The notes under the pieces: model-generated
Told to the model about the DNA's origin: nothing
Database searches by the model: none
Seen by the model: only the letters and a program-made list of their open reading frames with translations
Part shown: piece after piece, positions 48,137 to 60,736 of the stretch
How positions within the stretch are numbered: position 1 is the first letter of the stretch
How the letters are laid out: the number at the start of each line of letters is the position of its first letter
DNA from: Lingula anatina
Taxonomy: Eukaryota; Brachiopoda; Lingulata; Lingulida; Lingulidae
Reading direction: 5' to 3'
Assembly (NCBI RefSeq): GCF_001039355.2
Contig: NW_019774513.1
Location: forward strand, 974,470 to 1,038,469
Length of the DNA: 64,000 bases
Translations under genes and position numbers: made by a program

Positions 48137-50191
48137 TATACACATGCCGCGTGTGTACAAAAACTGCTGTCATTTTGTGAATTTTAATCTGAAGTGTTGC
48201 AATTTATTTCTGAAGACGTGTTTATGGGCTTTATGGAGCCACAACAGCTGGTAGAAAATACACAATACGCAGATCTAGACTATCGTCCTATTTTAGGACA
48301 AATTGAATAATTTTCAGTTAAGATACGGACGTCTGCTCCTTATAATATAGTCCACAGCGTACATGTATGAATGTATATGTAGACTAAGGTTTGGTCCTTT
48401 TTAATTTCAAAAAGTATCTAAATTATGTCAGCTTTGAACAAAACCGTGTGGCGTACCTAACTGCGAAATGACACAGAGCAGGCTCGGAGGTCCTTCAGCT
48501 GTGAAACGACCAAAATGGAAGCCCTCAACGTGACCAACTAGTGGTCTCAACTTACAGTGAAGAAGACTCTTCATCTGAATTATCGCGTTGCTTATTGTAC
48601 AATTACAATTTAGATTTTATAGATGTTATATAATGGATTACAGCTTGGCAATTTTACCTGTGTGCAAAGTGTAGTAGACTGCTTGGCTGCAGGGTTTACA
48701 TTCTTGTTAACCTCCGGTTTCTATCGTTTTTTTTTTTTTTTTGTTTTTTTTTTTTTGTTTTTTTCCATAATTATCTCAGTTTCTTTTGTGACGAACTGTG
48801 TGTTTTAGAAACTCTACGGACATCTGCTGAAAAAGAACGCCTCGGGCTCATTCCCAATGAAACTATCGTTCTACTTAGATCAATCCAGCTCTGCGGGGAC
48901 ACTCGCTGAATGCAATCAGATTAACAGTTAACATGCCACCTCCTGGAGTTGAGTAGAATATAGGAAAGCTCTTGATTATATAAGTACGTTGGAAACAAGA
49001 AGAGGCGTGTTAATCTGATTGCATTCAGCTAGAGTCCCCTTGGAGTTGGATCGATCTACGTAGACCGGTAGTTTATTGGGAATGAGTCCTCAGATACTCT
49101 CAACAAAGGGTAATGGGCTCCATTCTATATGTTCTAGATATGTAACACCCCTTCCGTTCGTGTACCTTCGATATTTTCGCTGTCAATATTACAATAAGGT
49201 CAGATTGATTTCACTTTATACCTTTCTAGGCATTTCTCTGGCACATAATTATTTTGTTTTTCTGGAATTGTCGGCCGCTACAAACAGCATAGTTAAAAAG
49301 AAAAACAAAACATTTGCTTACAATAAATGTTAGATCACGTTATCTTTTAATTTGAGCAAAAGAAGAGATGGCAACAATTAATACCACGTTTTGCCGCGTG
49401 CGGATGTTTTATAGAATCAGTACCCGTTAGTTTTGTAAATTTAGTGCTCTTGAAAAATGGATAAACATTTAAATGTCACATGATAAAGCTAAGCGATAGT
49501 TTTATCTGGCAGACGCCATCTGAATAGAAAAAAGGAGGACAAATGACACACGTTCTAGATTATTGTGTGCAGCAACATAATAAATGTATGTGGTAGAAAA
49601 GGAAAACTAGACAAAATTCATTTATGTAACTTGATGGTGTATGCAGTTTATCAATATTCCATTATAACGAACTGCGGCACATGGGCTGCGTGCTTACATG
49701 AACAGTACACAATATAATTGAAGATCTTTCACCGTATACAACAACACCCACTCATAGGAAATAATTTCCATGGCTGGAGATTTATTACATACATAATGCT
49801 ATTTAGAGGCCTAATGCGTATTATTAGCTTTAATACACTATTTAATGTACAATTTTAGTGATTGTCGGTGGAGATGAGAAATGACTTGAACCATGCCATT
49901 CTGACACTGTGACGCAACCGTATAACGCAGATACCCAGATATTTACCTTAGGAGGAAAATGCATGATCACTGGATGATTTCAAACAGGCTCAAATTTCAT
50001 ATTTCATGCAATATTACCCTTATACGCGGATAATAATTTTGCTGTACTGATGTTCTGCTTTTACTTGAAAGAGATGTGTGAATACGATACAAATCAACCC
50101 CATTAATGGGATATCTGGGGTAGGTTCTGTCAGGTTTTAGGATGTCTAAAAGTTTGTCAGTGTTGACACGTAACTAGGTTCTGTCAGATCA
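48137..50191. other. Intergenic between protease and F-box gene
   Basis: Contains a T-rich run (48728-48763), a 240-bp fold-back element (48847-49086) and AT-rich DNA. AATAAA on the minus strand at 49781-49786 could serve the F-box gene. No other gene seen. Confidence 0.5.
48847..49086. repeat. Fold-back MITE with ~80-bp terminal inverted repeats (family B)
   Basis: The left arm starts CTCATTCCCAAT and runs to GCAATCAGATTAACA (48927). The right arm (49008-49086) is its reverse complement with scattered mismatches, leaving an ~80-bp spacer. The innermost stretch CTGAATGCAATCAGATTAAC is perfect. No coding capacity and no clear target-site duplication. Confidence 0.85.
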
Positions 50192-53100
50192 TTACAGTTG
50201 GCAGTCATGAGGAGGTATATCGTGTGTCCACCGGATGCTCTGGAGAGGGGGAACGATCCTGGGGTGGGCGGTGAGCGGATTTAACCTGATGAAGTCCAGT
50301 TCCTTTTCATTCAGTATAACGCGTATCTCTCTGTTACAATGTCCCAAATTTAAGGCACACAGTTGGGGGCATTTCATGTTAAGTTGTTGGACATCATGGC
50401 ACTCGTAAAGATTGACGTATTTCATGGAAGGCGACTCAATGGAAAGTTTTCTTAGAGCTAGACATTTCTCTAAATTCAAGTAAGATATATTGCTGCAACC
50501 CTGTAGCGCCATCTGTAGGACGTAGTCAGTAAGCTGGCAGCGGTAGAGCACAATCGTGCTGGCAACGGGCGTGCACACTGCCAATAGATCTAACGCACAG
50601 TCGAAAAGACGCAGAAGACCTATAGAGCCACAAGCCTGAATAATGCAGGAGTTCAGACACAGCTGCACGTCACTGCAAATATTGACGTCTATACAGTCAA
50701 CACTGACACACTGTATAGTAAAGGTTCGCAATGCTGGTACGTCGTGGAGAGAGACTTTACACAGGTGATTCGCCACCACGTATAAGTGCTGCAGATAGCC
50801 GAGATCGTTTTCAGTATCAGCATGCAGCAAACGTAAAGATGGTCCTCGTATATGCAGCGTGCTGCATGAAAAATCACTGAGTAAACAGATCTCTTGTAAG
50901 TATGGGCAGGATACTTCGTCTAAGTGTAAAGACGACCCCGAGATTTTACCTAGCCTCAGGCACACCAAAGTCTCATTGTTTCCCAACATAGTCCGTAGAG
51001 AATCAGCTTCGAGTTTATCACAGTGGCTGAGCTCTGCGACCGCTAATCTGTCGCTCTTGACGTTAAGTGTGCGTAAAGATCCGCTGCCGTCTACTTGAAG
51101 ACGACGTAGCGTTGGCGCTAGTATCTCTAAGTGTTCAAGTGACTCCATACCGTAGTCTAAGACGGCAGAACGTAGGTTGAAACCAGTGACGCTGACAAAT
51201 GACACGTTCCATAAGTTGTAGAGGTAGAGTTTCTGTAGGGAGTTGGAGACAAGGCGGATACCATGAAGTCTCTGAAATGAAAAAAAAAATGAACTAAGGA
51301 CATTGTTAATATTGTGCTTATTGGTGTTTAAGTATGATAGTTTTGGACCATTGGCCGGTCAGGTGGGCGATTGGTCAGTCAGTTTAGACGTCTGTCAAAA
51401 CGTCTTTCCACAGGCCCAATTCTGTAATATATTGCATTGTTTTTAAGTTGCAATTTTACTTCACTAAAACACGATGAAACCAAACAGTCAGTACCTTTCA
51501 AACATGCATATTTGAAGAATGATAAAAGCTCACGCTACGGATGCTACCCAGGACTCAAAGGTATTTTCCTTTCCTTGACGCCAGTTTTTGCGGTTAAATG
51601 GTAGTGTTACTTGTGGTACTGACGGTGTCATGTGCGAGAGAGTCCCCTGTGAGACTAGATTTCAACCCACTTCATTACGCCACGCTAACCATAACCTGTG
51701 TGATGATTCTACTGTAGGGCGGACTCTCTGCTACAATGAGCCTCTTTTTTATAACGCCGGTGTAACGTGACAGAGAGTCCCCCATGACAGAGTCCGCTTC
51801 CCATTCATTTGTACAGATAAGCCTCGCCCTAGATTTTGACCCACCTAGGTCAGGCTAACCCTAACCATAATAACTACATGGAGGGCGGACTCTCCGTTAC
51901 ACGGACCTTTAGTTTCGTTACACCGGGTCTATGAAATCAGGTAAATGAAAAATCAATGATATATCTTAACCAAGATTAACTACACAGAAAACCCACATAT
52001 TACCGCGAAAGAACGTAAATGCACCCTGAACTAGAGGCTCTTTTTAAGTTCTTCAGTCTTACCTAACACACCGGTACTGGATCGTGTTTCAAGTATGTCA
52101 AAAGGGTGGAGCATCCGTTTTACATGCAAATCATTTTTTCGTTTGTTTGACAAATTATTTAGAAGGGAGAAAATCCCCTGTTGCCATTCCCTCGTCCCTC
52201 TAATGCGTCTTTCGTTGTCCAACATATAAAAAACGGGTGAAAACTTACCTCACAATTACTGACACTGAGCTTCTTCAGGTTAGTCAGATTATTGATAACG
52301 CCCCAAAGCTCCTCCATCTCGATGGGCACGAAGTGAATACAAAGGACAGTGACCAGTCCGGCCAATCTGGAGTCCGACACACCCTGGACAGTCCGTAACC
52401 CCGCCATCATGGCACTTTCACTTCTATGGTGGTTCAGCTGCAGGTTGGAATTCACTTTCAATTTCACGACTTCAAGACTTGATAGGTTCTGCAGAAAATT
52501 TAACACTCCGCGTGCAGTTAAACCCCAACAAGCATTTAGAGAGACGCTTTTTAACTGACGATACGACTTCACCAGTAATTCTAAATCTGAATCTTTTAAG
52601 ACGTAGCCTCCGTTAATTTGAATGGCCTCCAGAGTAGACAGCCGTGAAAGGCTATTAACAACTCTTTCTGTCCATAGAATGGGTAGGCGTAGCGTCTTCA
52701 GGGCAGGTAACTTGGTGATTAAGACAAATATAGCTTCGTACACTGGGGCGCTGTCGCGCCACGTGAGTTTCTGAATATGTTTCCCATATACCGTAAGAAT
52801 GGTAGACACCATGCCATACTGCCAGGGCTCGAACCCAACGGGATCAATGTGAACTGTACGCCACAGGAAGGGCGTATTCTGTAAAACTCGTCTCCATTTA
52901 GAACAAACTGTCCCGAGGCGTGGCAGCTGGTCTTCAACAGGCTTGAGATATATGAATATTCTTGCCCACAGTTCGTCAGGAAGAGACAACCATGAGTTTG
53001 ATGTCGAGCTCTGCACTCCCGCTGTGTTTCCGTTCACGTCACGTCCAACGGTTGTTTCGACGTCAACTGACCCTCCTAACGTGGATCGCTTGCGCGTCAT
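50192..53100 (-). CDS. F-box / leucine-rich-repeat protein (643 aa)
   Basis: Two minus-strand exons, 52249-53100 and 50192-51271, spliced in phase 0 (GAG|GTAAGT, TTTCAG|AGA). Residues ~37-84 form an F-box (SWLSLPDELWARIFIYLKPV ... VCSKWRRVLQNTPFLWRTV). The rest is built of irregular leucine-rich repeats (for example LPALKTLRLPILW, LSTLEAIQIN, LEHLEILAPTLRRLQV, CSNISYLNLEKCLALRKLSI, CPQLCALNLGHC) typical of FBXL proteins. Family knowledge: the F-box binds Skp1 in an SCF ubiquitin ligase and the repeats choose the substrate. I cannot assign an orthologue. There are no membrane segments. The start is the first Met of the open frame; the intron contains mobile-element relics. Confidence 0.83.
51625..51905. 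repeat. Two adjacent degenerate MITE-like repeats in the F-box gene intron
   Basis: Two units, about 51625-51740 and 51762-51905. Each opens with GAGAGTCCCC and closes with GGGCGGACTCTC (inverted ends), and each contains AGATTT.(C/G)ACCCAC and CTAACC..AACC inside. In the second unit the ends extend to GTAACG..GAGAGTCC / GGACTCTCCGTTAC. Confidence 0.65.
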
Positions 53101-54819
53101 TTTTCTCAGTCATACATTCCACGACTCTGTTGAATATTCTAAAGAAAGATAAAATCTCTGCAGTGTATTTCTACTTTTTTCTGTTCACTTCCCATTCTTC
53201 GCCAGCTGTTGCCAGCCATTCATGAGAAGCCTCGTGCGTAAAATGTCAGCTGGAGTATTGCGGTTCATTCATAAGTTTGCCCACGCAAAGTGACGTCAGC
53301 GCATCACTAACCTGGTTATAAAACCCTGATCAGACAAAAATACCTCATGTCATCGCCACAATAACAGGAAACAGACTAACACGAGCTCAATAGCACCGTT
53401 AACTAACGCCTCGTCAACCAATCAATATTTCGAAACACAGTTACAACTTGTTCCTGCTTAGGGTTTATCGCGACCGTTTTGGCACGGAATCCAGATAAAC
53501 ATTTATACAAACACCAGCGCGCAAACACACATAAAATATTCACCTTCAGTTAAACGAACAGCTGGAGATAACACGGTGTAAGTTTGTGCCACCAAAAGAA
53601 TTTAATGGCATGAGATAGCACAACTCCATGGACAAGGTGCAAGCATACTTGCCCTCCCTAATATTTCTAAGCGCTCAGATAAGGAACAATATTTACCTCC
53701 ATGGTATTTTAATATCACATAATCTTAACATAACCTTCATTTTCTTAGCATTTAACAGCTAAAGGACATGTATCGATTGGTGATCATCTCAGTCTCAACT
53801 CGCTCATACGAAGGTTTCATGCAAATCGATAACTCTTTAATCTTAGCAGATGTAGCTAACTATAGTCGTCTCGCTTTGTCACACCCACGCGTTAATATAA
53901 TGGAATCTTAAAACAGACCGGCTGCTATCGTTTTCTGTCTGGCTCAGTGCGTGTACTGTTTCAGTGACTGAATAACATGCACGTTTTCTTAATTATCTAT
54001 TTTATTTACAATTCCTTCTTTGTAACTACAAAAGCTAACAAATTCTTAGTGAGAATTTTTCGGCTTCTTTTACATGAATATTTTTCAAACAAATATCCAC
54101 CGCTGACAACACCGCTTCTTTAAAGAAGACAGTTTCTCAACTTTCTAACGTATATTGATACGAAGCTAACGCTGCCCTCACCCTTGTAATGAAAATATTA
54201 CTGCACTTGTGACATAACGGTGATTCGCGATTATTGCACTTTCAACAAATAAAGACGTCAAGCAGGAACGTCACTACAAATCACAAAACCCAGAGATGAT
54301 GTGATTGTTACCAAAGACAACATTTCCAATACAACTCGGTATAATGTCATTGGCAGTTTCCATAGTCAATTAACATATCTATATATTAATAATAACAACA
54401 ATATTAATAATCCCTTCTCGTTGACAGGTTTATAATGCAATACACATATAAAATTATATCTAATGAATCCATGTCAGGATGTCATATTGTTTGCTAATTC
54501 AAAATGAGCATCCCTGGCAGAAAGATGCTTCTGAAAACACATTTTTTACAGTGGGAAAACGCCTTGAGCATGTCTAGCTTATACTGCTTAGTAAACATGG
54601 TCTTAATAGAAGATCAGACGGGAATTTTAAGTCCTCAGTGTAGAATATCGACACACGAAAGATCTTGAATTTAGGGAACCATCACTAATGAATAACATAG
54701 AAAATGGTATGTAGTATTTAACCCGTGCACTGGTCCGTTATTTATAAACTACGTATTACGCATAAATATTTCTTACACTCTGTTTCAGCTGAACTTTGTT
54801 AACTGCCAAGTATTGTTTG
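53101..54819. other. Intergenic between F-box gene promoter and V-ATPase 3' end
   Basis: AT-rich sequence without a recognisable gene or repeat. The first few hundred bases should include the minus-strand F-box promoter; I see no TATA box there. Confidence 0.5.
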
Positions 54820-57800
54820 CTAATCAGTAAATAACAAATCAGTATCTTCTTCGTTATCCAGCAAATTTGGTTGAGAGTCAGTCATCAAGCCTTCAGCTTG
54901 CAATTTCTTCTTTTTCTTCTCAGCTTGGTCTTTCAATATCTTTTTCTTTTCTTGAATCTTCTTTAGTCTAAAAATGTAAAAATCTCATAAGATAACAATG
55001 AAAATCAATTTCTCACCATAAAAAATTAACAGCACAAAAGAATTGAGATTTGGAAAAGAAACCTGGGTACATTCATCCCCCACTATCCCGAAGAAAAAAA
55101 GAAAGAAAACTACTGATGACCCAATTTTCATCATTTTTTAAATGTTCACATGAAACAAATAACCCCTAGTAATGCATTTTCAGTCTAGGATTAAATTTAC
55201 CTGTAAAATTCTTCCCTTTCTCTTTCATCTAGCTCTGTGGTAATATATGCCAAGGTCTTTTCTATCCTGGGAATGATCACTGGAAGAAAAGTCAGAAAAT
55301 TAAAAGGAGACACATCAAGACACACCGTTGAACCATATAACTACTCAGACTCTGCTAATTTTCTTAACTTTACCTGAGACCCATATAACCATAATACCAG
55401 CCTTCACTTTCCATATGTTTATAAAAGTATGTAAATAAATAAATATTAGGATGAAGGAATATTCATGAATAAAAACAATAAACTAACTTATCGAGTGAGC
55501 GAGTTTGGGGATTAATCTAAGAAGAAACATCACATAAACATGCAGTCAATTCGACAGATAAAGATGTCATAACAGTGGAAACATATTCTTTTCAAATTTC
55601 AGCGTCAACTACCTACCATGCTCTATGGCATTGACTCTTCTATTTGTAATCTTGATGACCTCATCCAAGGTCACAAATGAGGTTTGTAAAGAAGCCAGCT
55701 CCACCAGAAGTTCTACAGCCTTGGCATAGTTCTTCTTCAACTTGTCAATCTGTTGGCCACCTCTTGACAGGCCAGTCAATTCATATGCTGAAATAGTAGA
55801 GTATTAATGCTAGAAAACATCCCCAAGAGTACAGTGCCAAAGAATAACAATTCTTCTGAAAATATGTGCATAACTGGATTCAGTTAAAATTGTAATCACT
55901 TCTTTCCTTCCTGAATAAATGTCTAGACTGAAAATTTCATCAAAATTTGTGAAAAAAAAAAAATTGAGACGTCTTGTTTGTTACCAAATTGACAAACCAA
56001 CACCAATAAAAAATATTAAATTGTTTGGTGGCAGAAGTTGTAAGCAATATGTGCATAATTATTGGGCTTCTTCATATGTCTGACACTGTCAGAATCACAA
56101 AAGATAANNNNNNNNNNNNNNNNNNNNNNNNNNNNNNNNNNNNNNNNNNNNNNNNNNNNNNNNNNNNNNNNNNNNNNNNNNNNNNNNNNNNNNNNNNNNN
56201 NNNNNNNNNNNNNNNNNNNNNNNNNNNNNNNNNNNNNNNNNNNNNNNNNNNNNNNNNNNNNNNNNNNNNNNNNNNNNNNNNNNNNNNNNNNNNNNNNNNN
56301 NNNNNNNNNNNNNNNNNNNNNNNNNNNNNNNNNNNNNNNTAAGGACTTTCTTTATCATAGAATAATTCACATTACTGCACATCTATCACAATGAAAAAGA
56401 AAAACAGCCCAAGTCAAACTCAGATGCATCAGCTATTTGACATGCACCAGCACTGAGCACAAAGAACAGTAAGATATGCCAACAAACAATGTATTTACTC
56501 ACTATCAGTTCCATCTTGATACTGCTCAAATACAGGTAAAGAAACACCTGGAAGAAATTGTTAAACATTTTAATATCTTAAAAAAACAAACATAATCAAT
56601 AAATAGACATATAAATAAATAAATAAATATATTCATAGATTGAATACATTTAAAATAGCTTCTTCAGACTCCAAACTGATTGGGTCCATAAAGATGTCAC
56701 CAAATAAATTTTGTCAACTGGTGACAGGTTTAAGAGAAAACACTAGTTTAAATCATGGCTGATCAAAATCTGTTTACAACTTAGGAAAAATGTTAGCAAA
56801 TTGGAGTAAATATATGCCAATAAAGGCTGTTGGTTTCTGAGTATTTTCTAAGTTATCATTAGTAAAAGTGGGGTTGGGGGGGAGGGGAGGCAAAGTTTTT
56901 CCATGAAGATAGAGAGATAACCATTATCTGATTTACATATGCACTTGGATTATCATTTCCATCCTTTTTCAAAAGAATACAGAGGGCATTAACAACCCAA
57001 CCCTCCCCTCCCGTCTAACCTTTATAGACCTGTGGATATGATGATAAAAATGGATGACCCCAAAGTGCATGATACTGCTGAGGAAATTTATTGCTGTATT
57101 TCATGCTCCAGTAATTCTCCTTACCAGCCACATTGTCCTTCTTGGAGCGTACTTTAACCTGTGCTTTGCTGACGTTCTGTAGCACCATGTGTGTAAAATC
57201 TCCCGTGGCAAACTTGGCCTCGGCCAGAGAAAAAGCTGCCTCCTTCATCACTTCACCCATTGTGGTCTTTGTCTGGAAAAAAGTATTAGAAACTTAAATA
57301 TTAATACTTGTGATATATGAATTATTATTATTTTCAGCCAAAAAAAGCCACAAGTTTGAAATGACAAATTCTTGGAAATTTTCATATTATCACTTGTGAA
57401 ACATGAAACATATTTTGAACCTAGGTAACACCTAGGTGACATGCATAATTTTCAGCCAAAAAAGTCAGTTTTGTAATGATGAATTTTAGCTTTTTTTAAA
57501 TCTACAAATGCATTACTTTGTTGTCAAAAGGAAATATCCCTCAATCACTGAAAAAAAAGTGTAAACCAGATGGGTTATGGATCTCTAGTTGACCTACAGT
57601 ACAGATGTTTTACATATGTGCTATGCAAGCTATATATACATGGCGGATAGAAGCTGCCATTTAAACAATCTTCTCTTGCACATTCATTACACTGTGCTAT
57701 TAATGGACCAAATACCCTGGGAACACTACATTAAACGGATACTTAAATGATCTATGAAGTGCCCCCCCCCCCATCAATTTTGTCACCATCAGCGTCATAT

Positions 57801-58223
57801 ATAATTTGCTTTCTCTGACATAAAACTTGCAGGCCAGTTAATGCTTTTTAAGTACGTTTTTTAAAACCTGGTGATGTTAATGGCGATTTTATTCACTCTG
57901 GACACATACCTCAATTATCCTTTTCAGAATAAGTCTAAACCTTAGTGTCAATGCATCTGCCTTCTTCTTCAGTAAGCTATGGCCTTTCTGAGCCCCTTTG
58001 AGACGGGCCTTCATTATGGTCATGGCCCTTGACATGAGAGATATACAGAAATATATATTTTAAGTATAGCCTCATTACACAGATATCGGTCCGTGCGGAA
58101 TGAGAAAAAATAAAATGTAGATACGGACAGAGCGCCATAACTTGGTGCCCCTCTCTCCTCTCGGTCTACAATAATGGATTAACGTGTGAATTGATCAAAT
58201 GTAATTAACTTTGCAGCAGAGAN

Positions 58224-58261
<38 letters not shown>

Positions 58262-58346
58262 TAGAAAACTACATAAATGGCATTAAATGGCATTCATGAA
58301 CTTACATTCGTGAAGGAAAAACGTTGATGCGATCTTTCCCCGACAT
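54820..58346 (-). CDS. ATP6V1D: V-type H+-ATPase subunit D (V1 central stalk)
   Basis: Seven minus-strand exons: 58306-58346, 57910-58027, 57125-57272, 56503-56547, 55617-55787, 55201-55279 and 54820-54967, with all phases consistent, giving 249 residues (the human protein has 247). It runs [20 protein letters not shown] at the start, [19 protein letters not shown] in the middle and [18 protein letters not shown] near the end, collinear with the family. Long coiled-coil helices at both ends form the rotor shaft that couples ATP hydrolysis in V1 to the proton-pumping Vo ring of lysosomes, endosomes and plasma membrane. The tail after ~205 is Lys-rich then acidic and more divergent, as in other animals. 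An N gap lies in the intron between exons 4 and 5; no coding sequence appears lost. Confidence 0.97.
56108..56339. other. Assembly gap (232 N)
   Basis: Run of N within an intron of the V-ATPase subunit D gene. Confidence 1.
58217..58258. repeat. (GA)n microsatellite with one N
   Basis: About 20 GA units in intron 1 of the V-ATPase subunit D gene, with an N at 58223. Confidence 0.95.
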
Positions 58347-58367
58347 GTTTGCAACAATCCTGTGAGT

Positions 58368-58377
58368 GTCAGCTGAC
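58368..58377 (-). promoter_or_regulatory. Palindromic E-box next to V-ATPase start
   Basis: GTCAGCTGAC, 22 bases upstream of the start codon, followed outward by GGGAAGT (ETS-like). It resembles, but does not match at the core, the GTCACGTGAC sites that drive lysosomal genes in vertebrates. Confidence 0.3.
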
Positions 58378-58546
58378 GGGAAGTAGAATAGAACGCGCGT
58401 AGTAATGTTGATCCTATTTCCTGTTTTCCAGTCGCCAGTTGAAGCTTACGAGATCTCGTATAATAAATCGGCTGATAAAAACTGTAGACTCGTGACTTTT
58501 ACTTAGGCCTACTAACGTTAATTATACAGTAATTCTACGCGAATAG

Positions 58547-58616
58547 TGGTACAAAGGTCCACTATTTCAGAAAAAAAGACCCCCCCCCTTTTTGAAATTA
58601 CTGGCTACAGGCCTGC
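58547..58616. repeat. Truncated family C MITE-like fragment
   Basis: AAAGGTCCACTATTTC ... TTTGAAATTACTGGCTACAGG matches the right half of the element at 63509-63675. Confidence 0.6.
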
Positions 58617-58636
58617 AGTATCTTATGTAGTAAAGT

Positions 58637-58793
58637 CAGGGGCGGATCCAGAACTATTTACTGACAGTCTTCCAAATTATCTTTGTCCAATTTTGACCGT
58701 CTTCCAACAGAAAAAATTAGATACCCGTCAATGTTAACTTGAAAGTCTGACCGTCTTCTGGAAGACCCAGAAGACGGCCTAAATCCGCCCCTG
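58637..58793. repeat. hAT-like MITE with 6-bp target-site duplication
   Basis: 157 bp starting CAGGGGCGGATCCAG and ending CTAAATCCGCCCCTG, flanked on both sides by TAAAGT (58631-58636 and 58794-58799). The interior contains inverted GACCGTCTTC words. The ends match family D at 29787 but the interior differs, so they are separate non-autonomous elements with related ends. Confidence 0.8.
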
Positions 58794-59019
58794 TAAAGTG
58801 GAAGTTAATTTCTTTTCCTTGGCGCAGCGACTTTAAAAAAAAATATGTGGCAAGTCTACCAGTATCTACGTGTACAGTAGCTTTACATGGCGTTAAGAGT
58901 AAATGGTCGAAAGGGAGTAACTGAAAAGAACCACTGTAAAAGAAAAGAATGTGACACTGGGCTTCTTTGTCAAAAATTCTGTCAGTTTACAAAAAAAAAA
59001 AAAAAAAAAAAAAAAAGCC

Positions 59020-59355
59020 AAGGGCGGATCAGGATTATGAAGGGGTGGGTTTTTTATTTTTTAGGAAAGACCGGCCTCGCCTCGGATTGGGAGGTCGGCG
59101 TGGGGTTCAAGGGCCCAGAAAATTTTTGGTGTTTTGGAGGGTAAATGGTGCCATTTGGTACGGTTTAGAAGTAGGGCCCATGATTCAGCCAGTCAAAATT
59201 ATAATTTCAAGAGGGGAATATTAACATTCAAAATAGATCACCCCGGCGCCCATTAATGGTGGAGAAGGATGAAACAAGTGATACATGTATAATAGACAAA
59301 ATGACGTAGAAATACATTTACAAAGAGGGGGTGGGGGTCAGGAGCCCCACTGTTC
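59020..59355. repeat. Family D hAT-like element, damaged copy
   Basis: Shares GGCGTGGGGTT, the perfect run GTGCCATTTGGTACGGT and ATAATTTCAAGAGGGG with the 29787 element. The left end is GGGCGGATCAGG; the right end is degraded after GGTCAGGAGCCCCACTG. Confidence 0.65.
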
Positions 59356-60736
59356 TGTTTTGCCCGAAATTTATGTATATATACATATTTTGTACATTGT
59401 GGAATAAATAGGCTATATAGGCCTATCTATCTCGGTTTTGATTTACATTTCAAATTGGAGTGTTTGTTATGTACACTGTATGTAGTTATCGAACTTTGAA
59501 AATGCGCTTTTTTCGCGAAGTCTGGAAGTTAATGAGATGTTCTACTACTTCTTGTTTCATTTCACACATTTCACCACCACCCCCCCCCTCCGGCCCTTTA
59601 GCTGGTACTGTTATGTAAGCATAATTTAACTTATTTTTTACCATAGGCGAATCTATTCTCTGGGGTACACGTAAAGTGAAAAAAATCATTAAGTCATAAA
59701 TATATCATTTGTGTGTAATTTATTGTGGAGAGTGTAAGGTCACAATGGTGTTTGACATGCCTTGATCCGATAAGAACTGGGGTATTTAAACAGCTATTCT
59801 TTTTGATTAAATTATTTGCAGCTCTTTTCCATTGGGCTCTGCAGAAACTTTGCTGACTGGTCCTAATACGGCAGTAGAGTAAACAGTAGAGAATTTAAGA
59901 CTTGGTAGTGAACTATGGCATCTGCAACAAGGATGGGCTATGGGGATAAAGTCAACTTAGTTAACTGTATTAAGCTACATGAACCTGGGCGTTGCCTGTT
60001 GTATGCTACGTGTCTGTTTGTGTGCCAGGATCTGATCAACAGACACTGGGTAAAAGAATCCAAGATAATGTGTGTTTGTGATTTAAAGGCACTCTTAATT
60101 GTGGAAGAAACCATGGCGTTTAAGGCAGTGGTGGAAGAACTTGGTTTTGCAAATAGAGCGACTGTAAAGATTGGCAATGATAAACCTCCAAGTTTCAATT
60201 ATGATTATTAAAACTGAGTAAAAGGGTTTTAAGATAAAATTGAACATCCTTATATGTTTTATTAATACGAAAAGGGTTTGAATCACCATCATAACACTGA
60301 ACCTGGACCCATTCCACATGTATAATGGGTCCAACCACTGAATGAATCGCATGCAGCATTTAAACTGAAACAGGCAAAATCTGGTTTAATTCTACAGCTG
60401 AGATCCAGGGCTTTTGAGATGGAATGAGGCTTGTTGTTTGAGATTTGCCTTTATATTTTTATGTGGCGGCATCTTTGGTCAATATTCCGAAATCGCTTCT
60501 CTAAAGTATTTTTTGTCATTTTACTCGGTAGAAAGGAAAACAGGCTTCTCATGTATTATCTCCAATGACCCACCTGAAGGAGCCCTGAGCAAACGAAAAA
60601 TACGCCCTATGCACGCATGTGCATAGTATTCAGCCCATTATTAGGCCAACGTACATGTAGATCTCTTGCCTGCGTGGTAGCATAAGAAAGACAAACTTGC
60701 TAACACTGGTCATTTCTTCACATTGGAGAATCAACT

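Larger units (their letters stand above)
58378..60736. other. Intergenic between V-ATPase D and NAALADase-like gene
   Basis: Packed with mobile-element relics (58547-58616, 58637-58793, 59020-59355) and a poly-A run (58991-59016). A 98-codon frame at 59915-60211 has no recognisable content. The last few hundred bases should include the promoter of the 60737 gene. Confidence 0.5.

Noticed and set aside
59915-60211. 98-codon plus-strand frame starting MASATRMGYGDK
   Set aside because: No recognisable domain, no splice or promoter support, and it lies among mobile-element relics; not listed as a gene.
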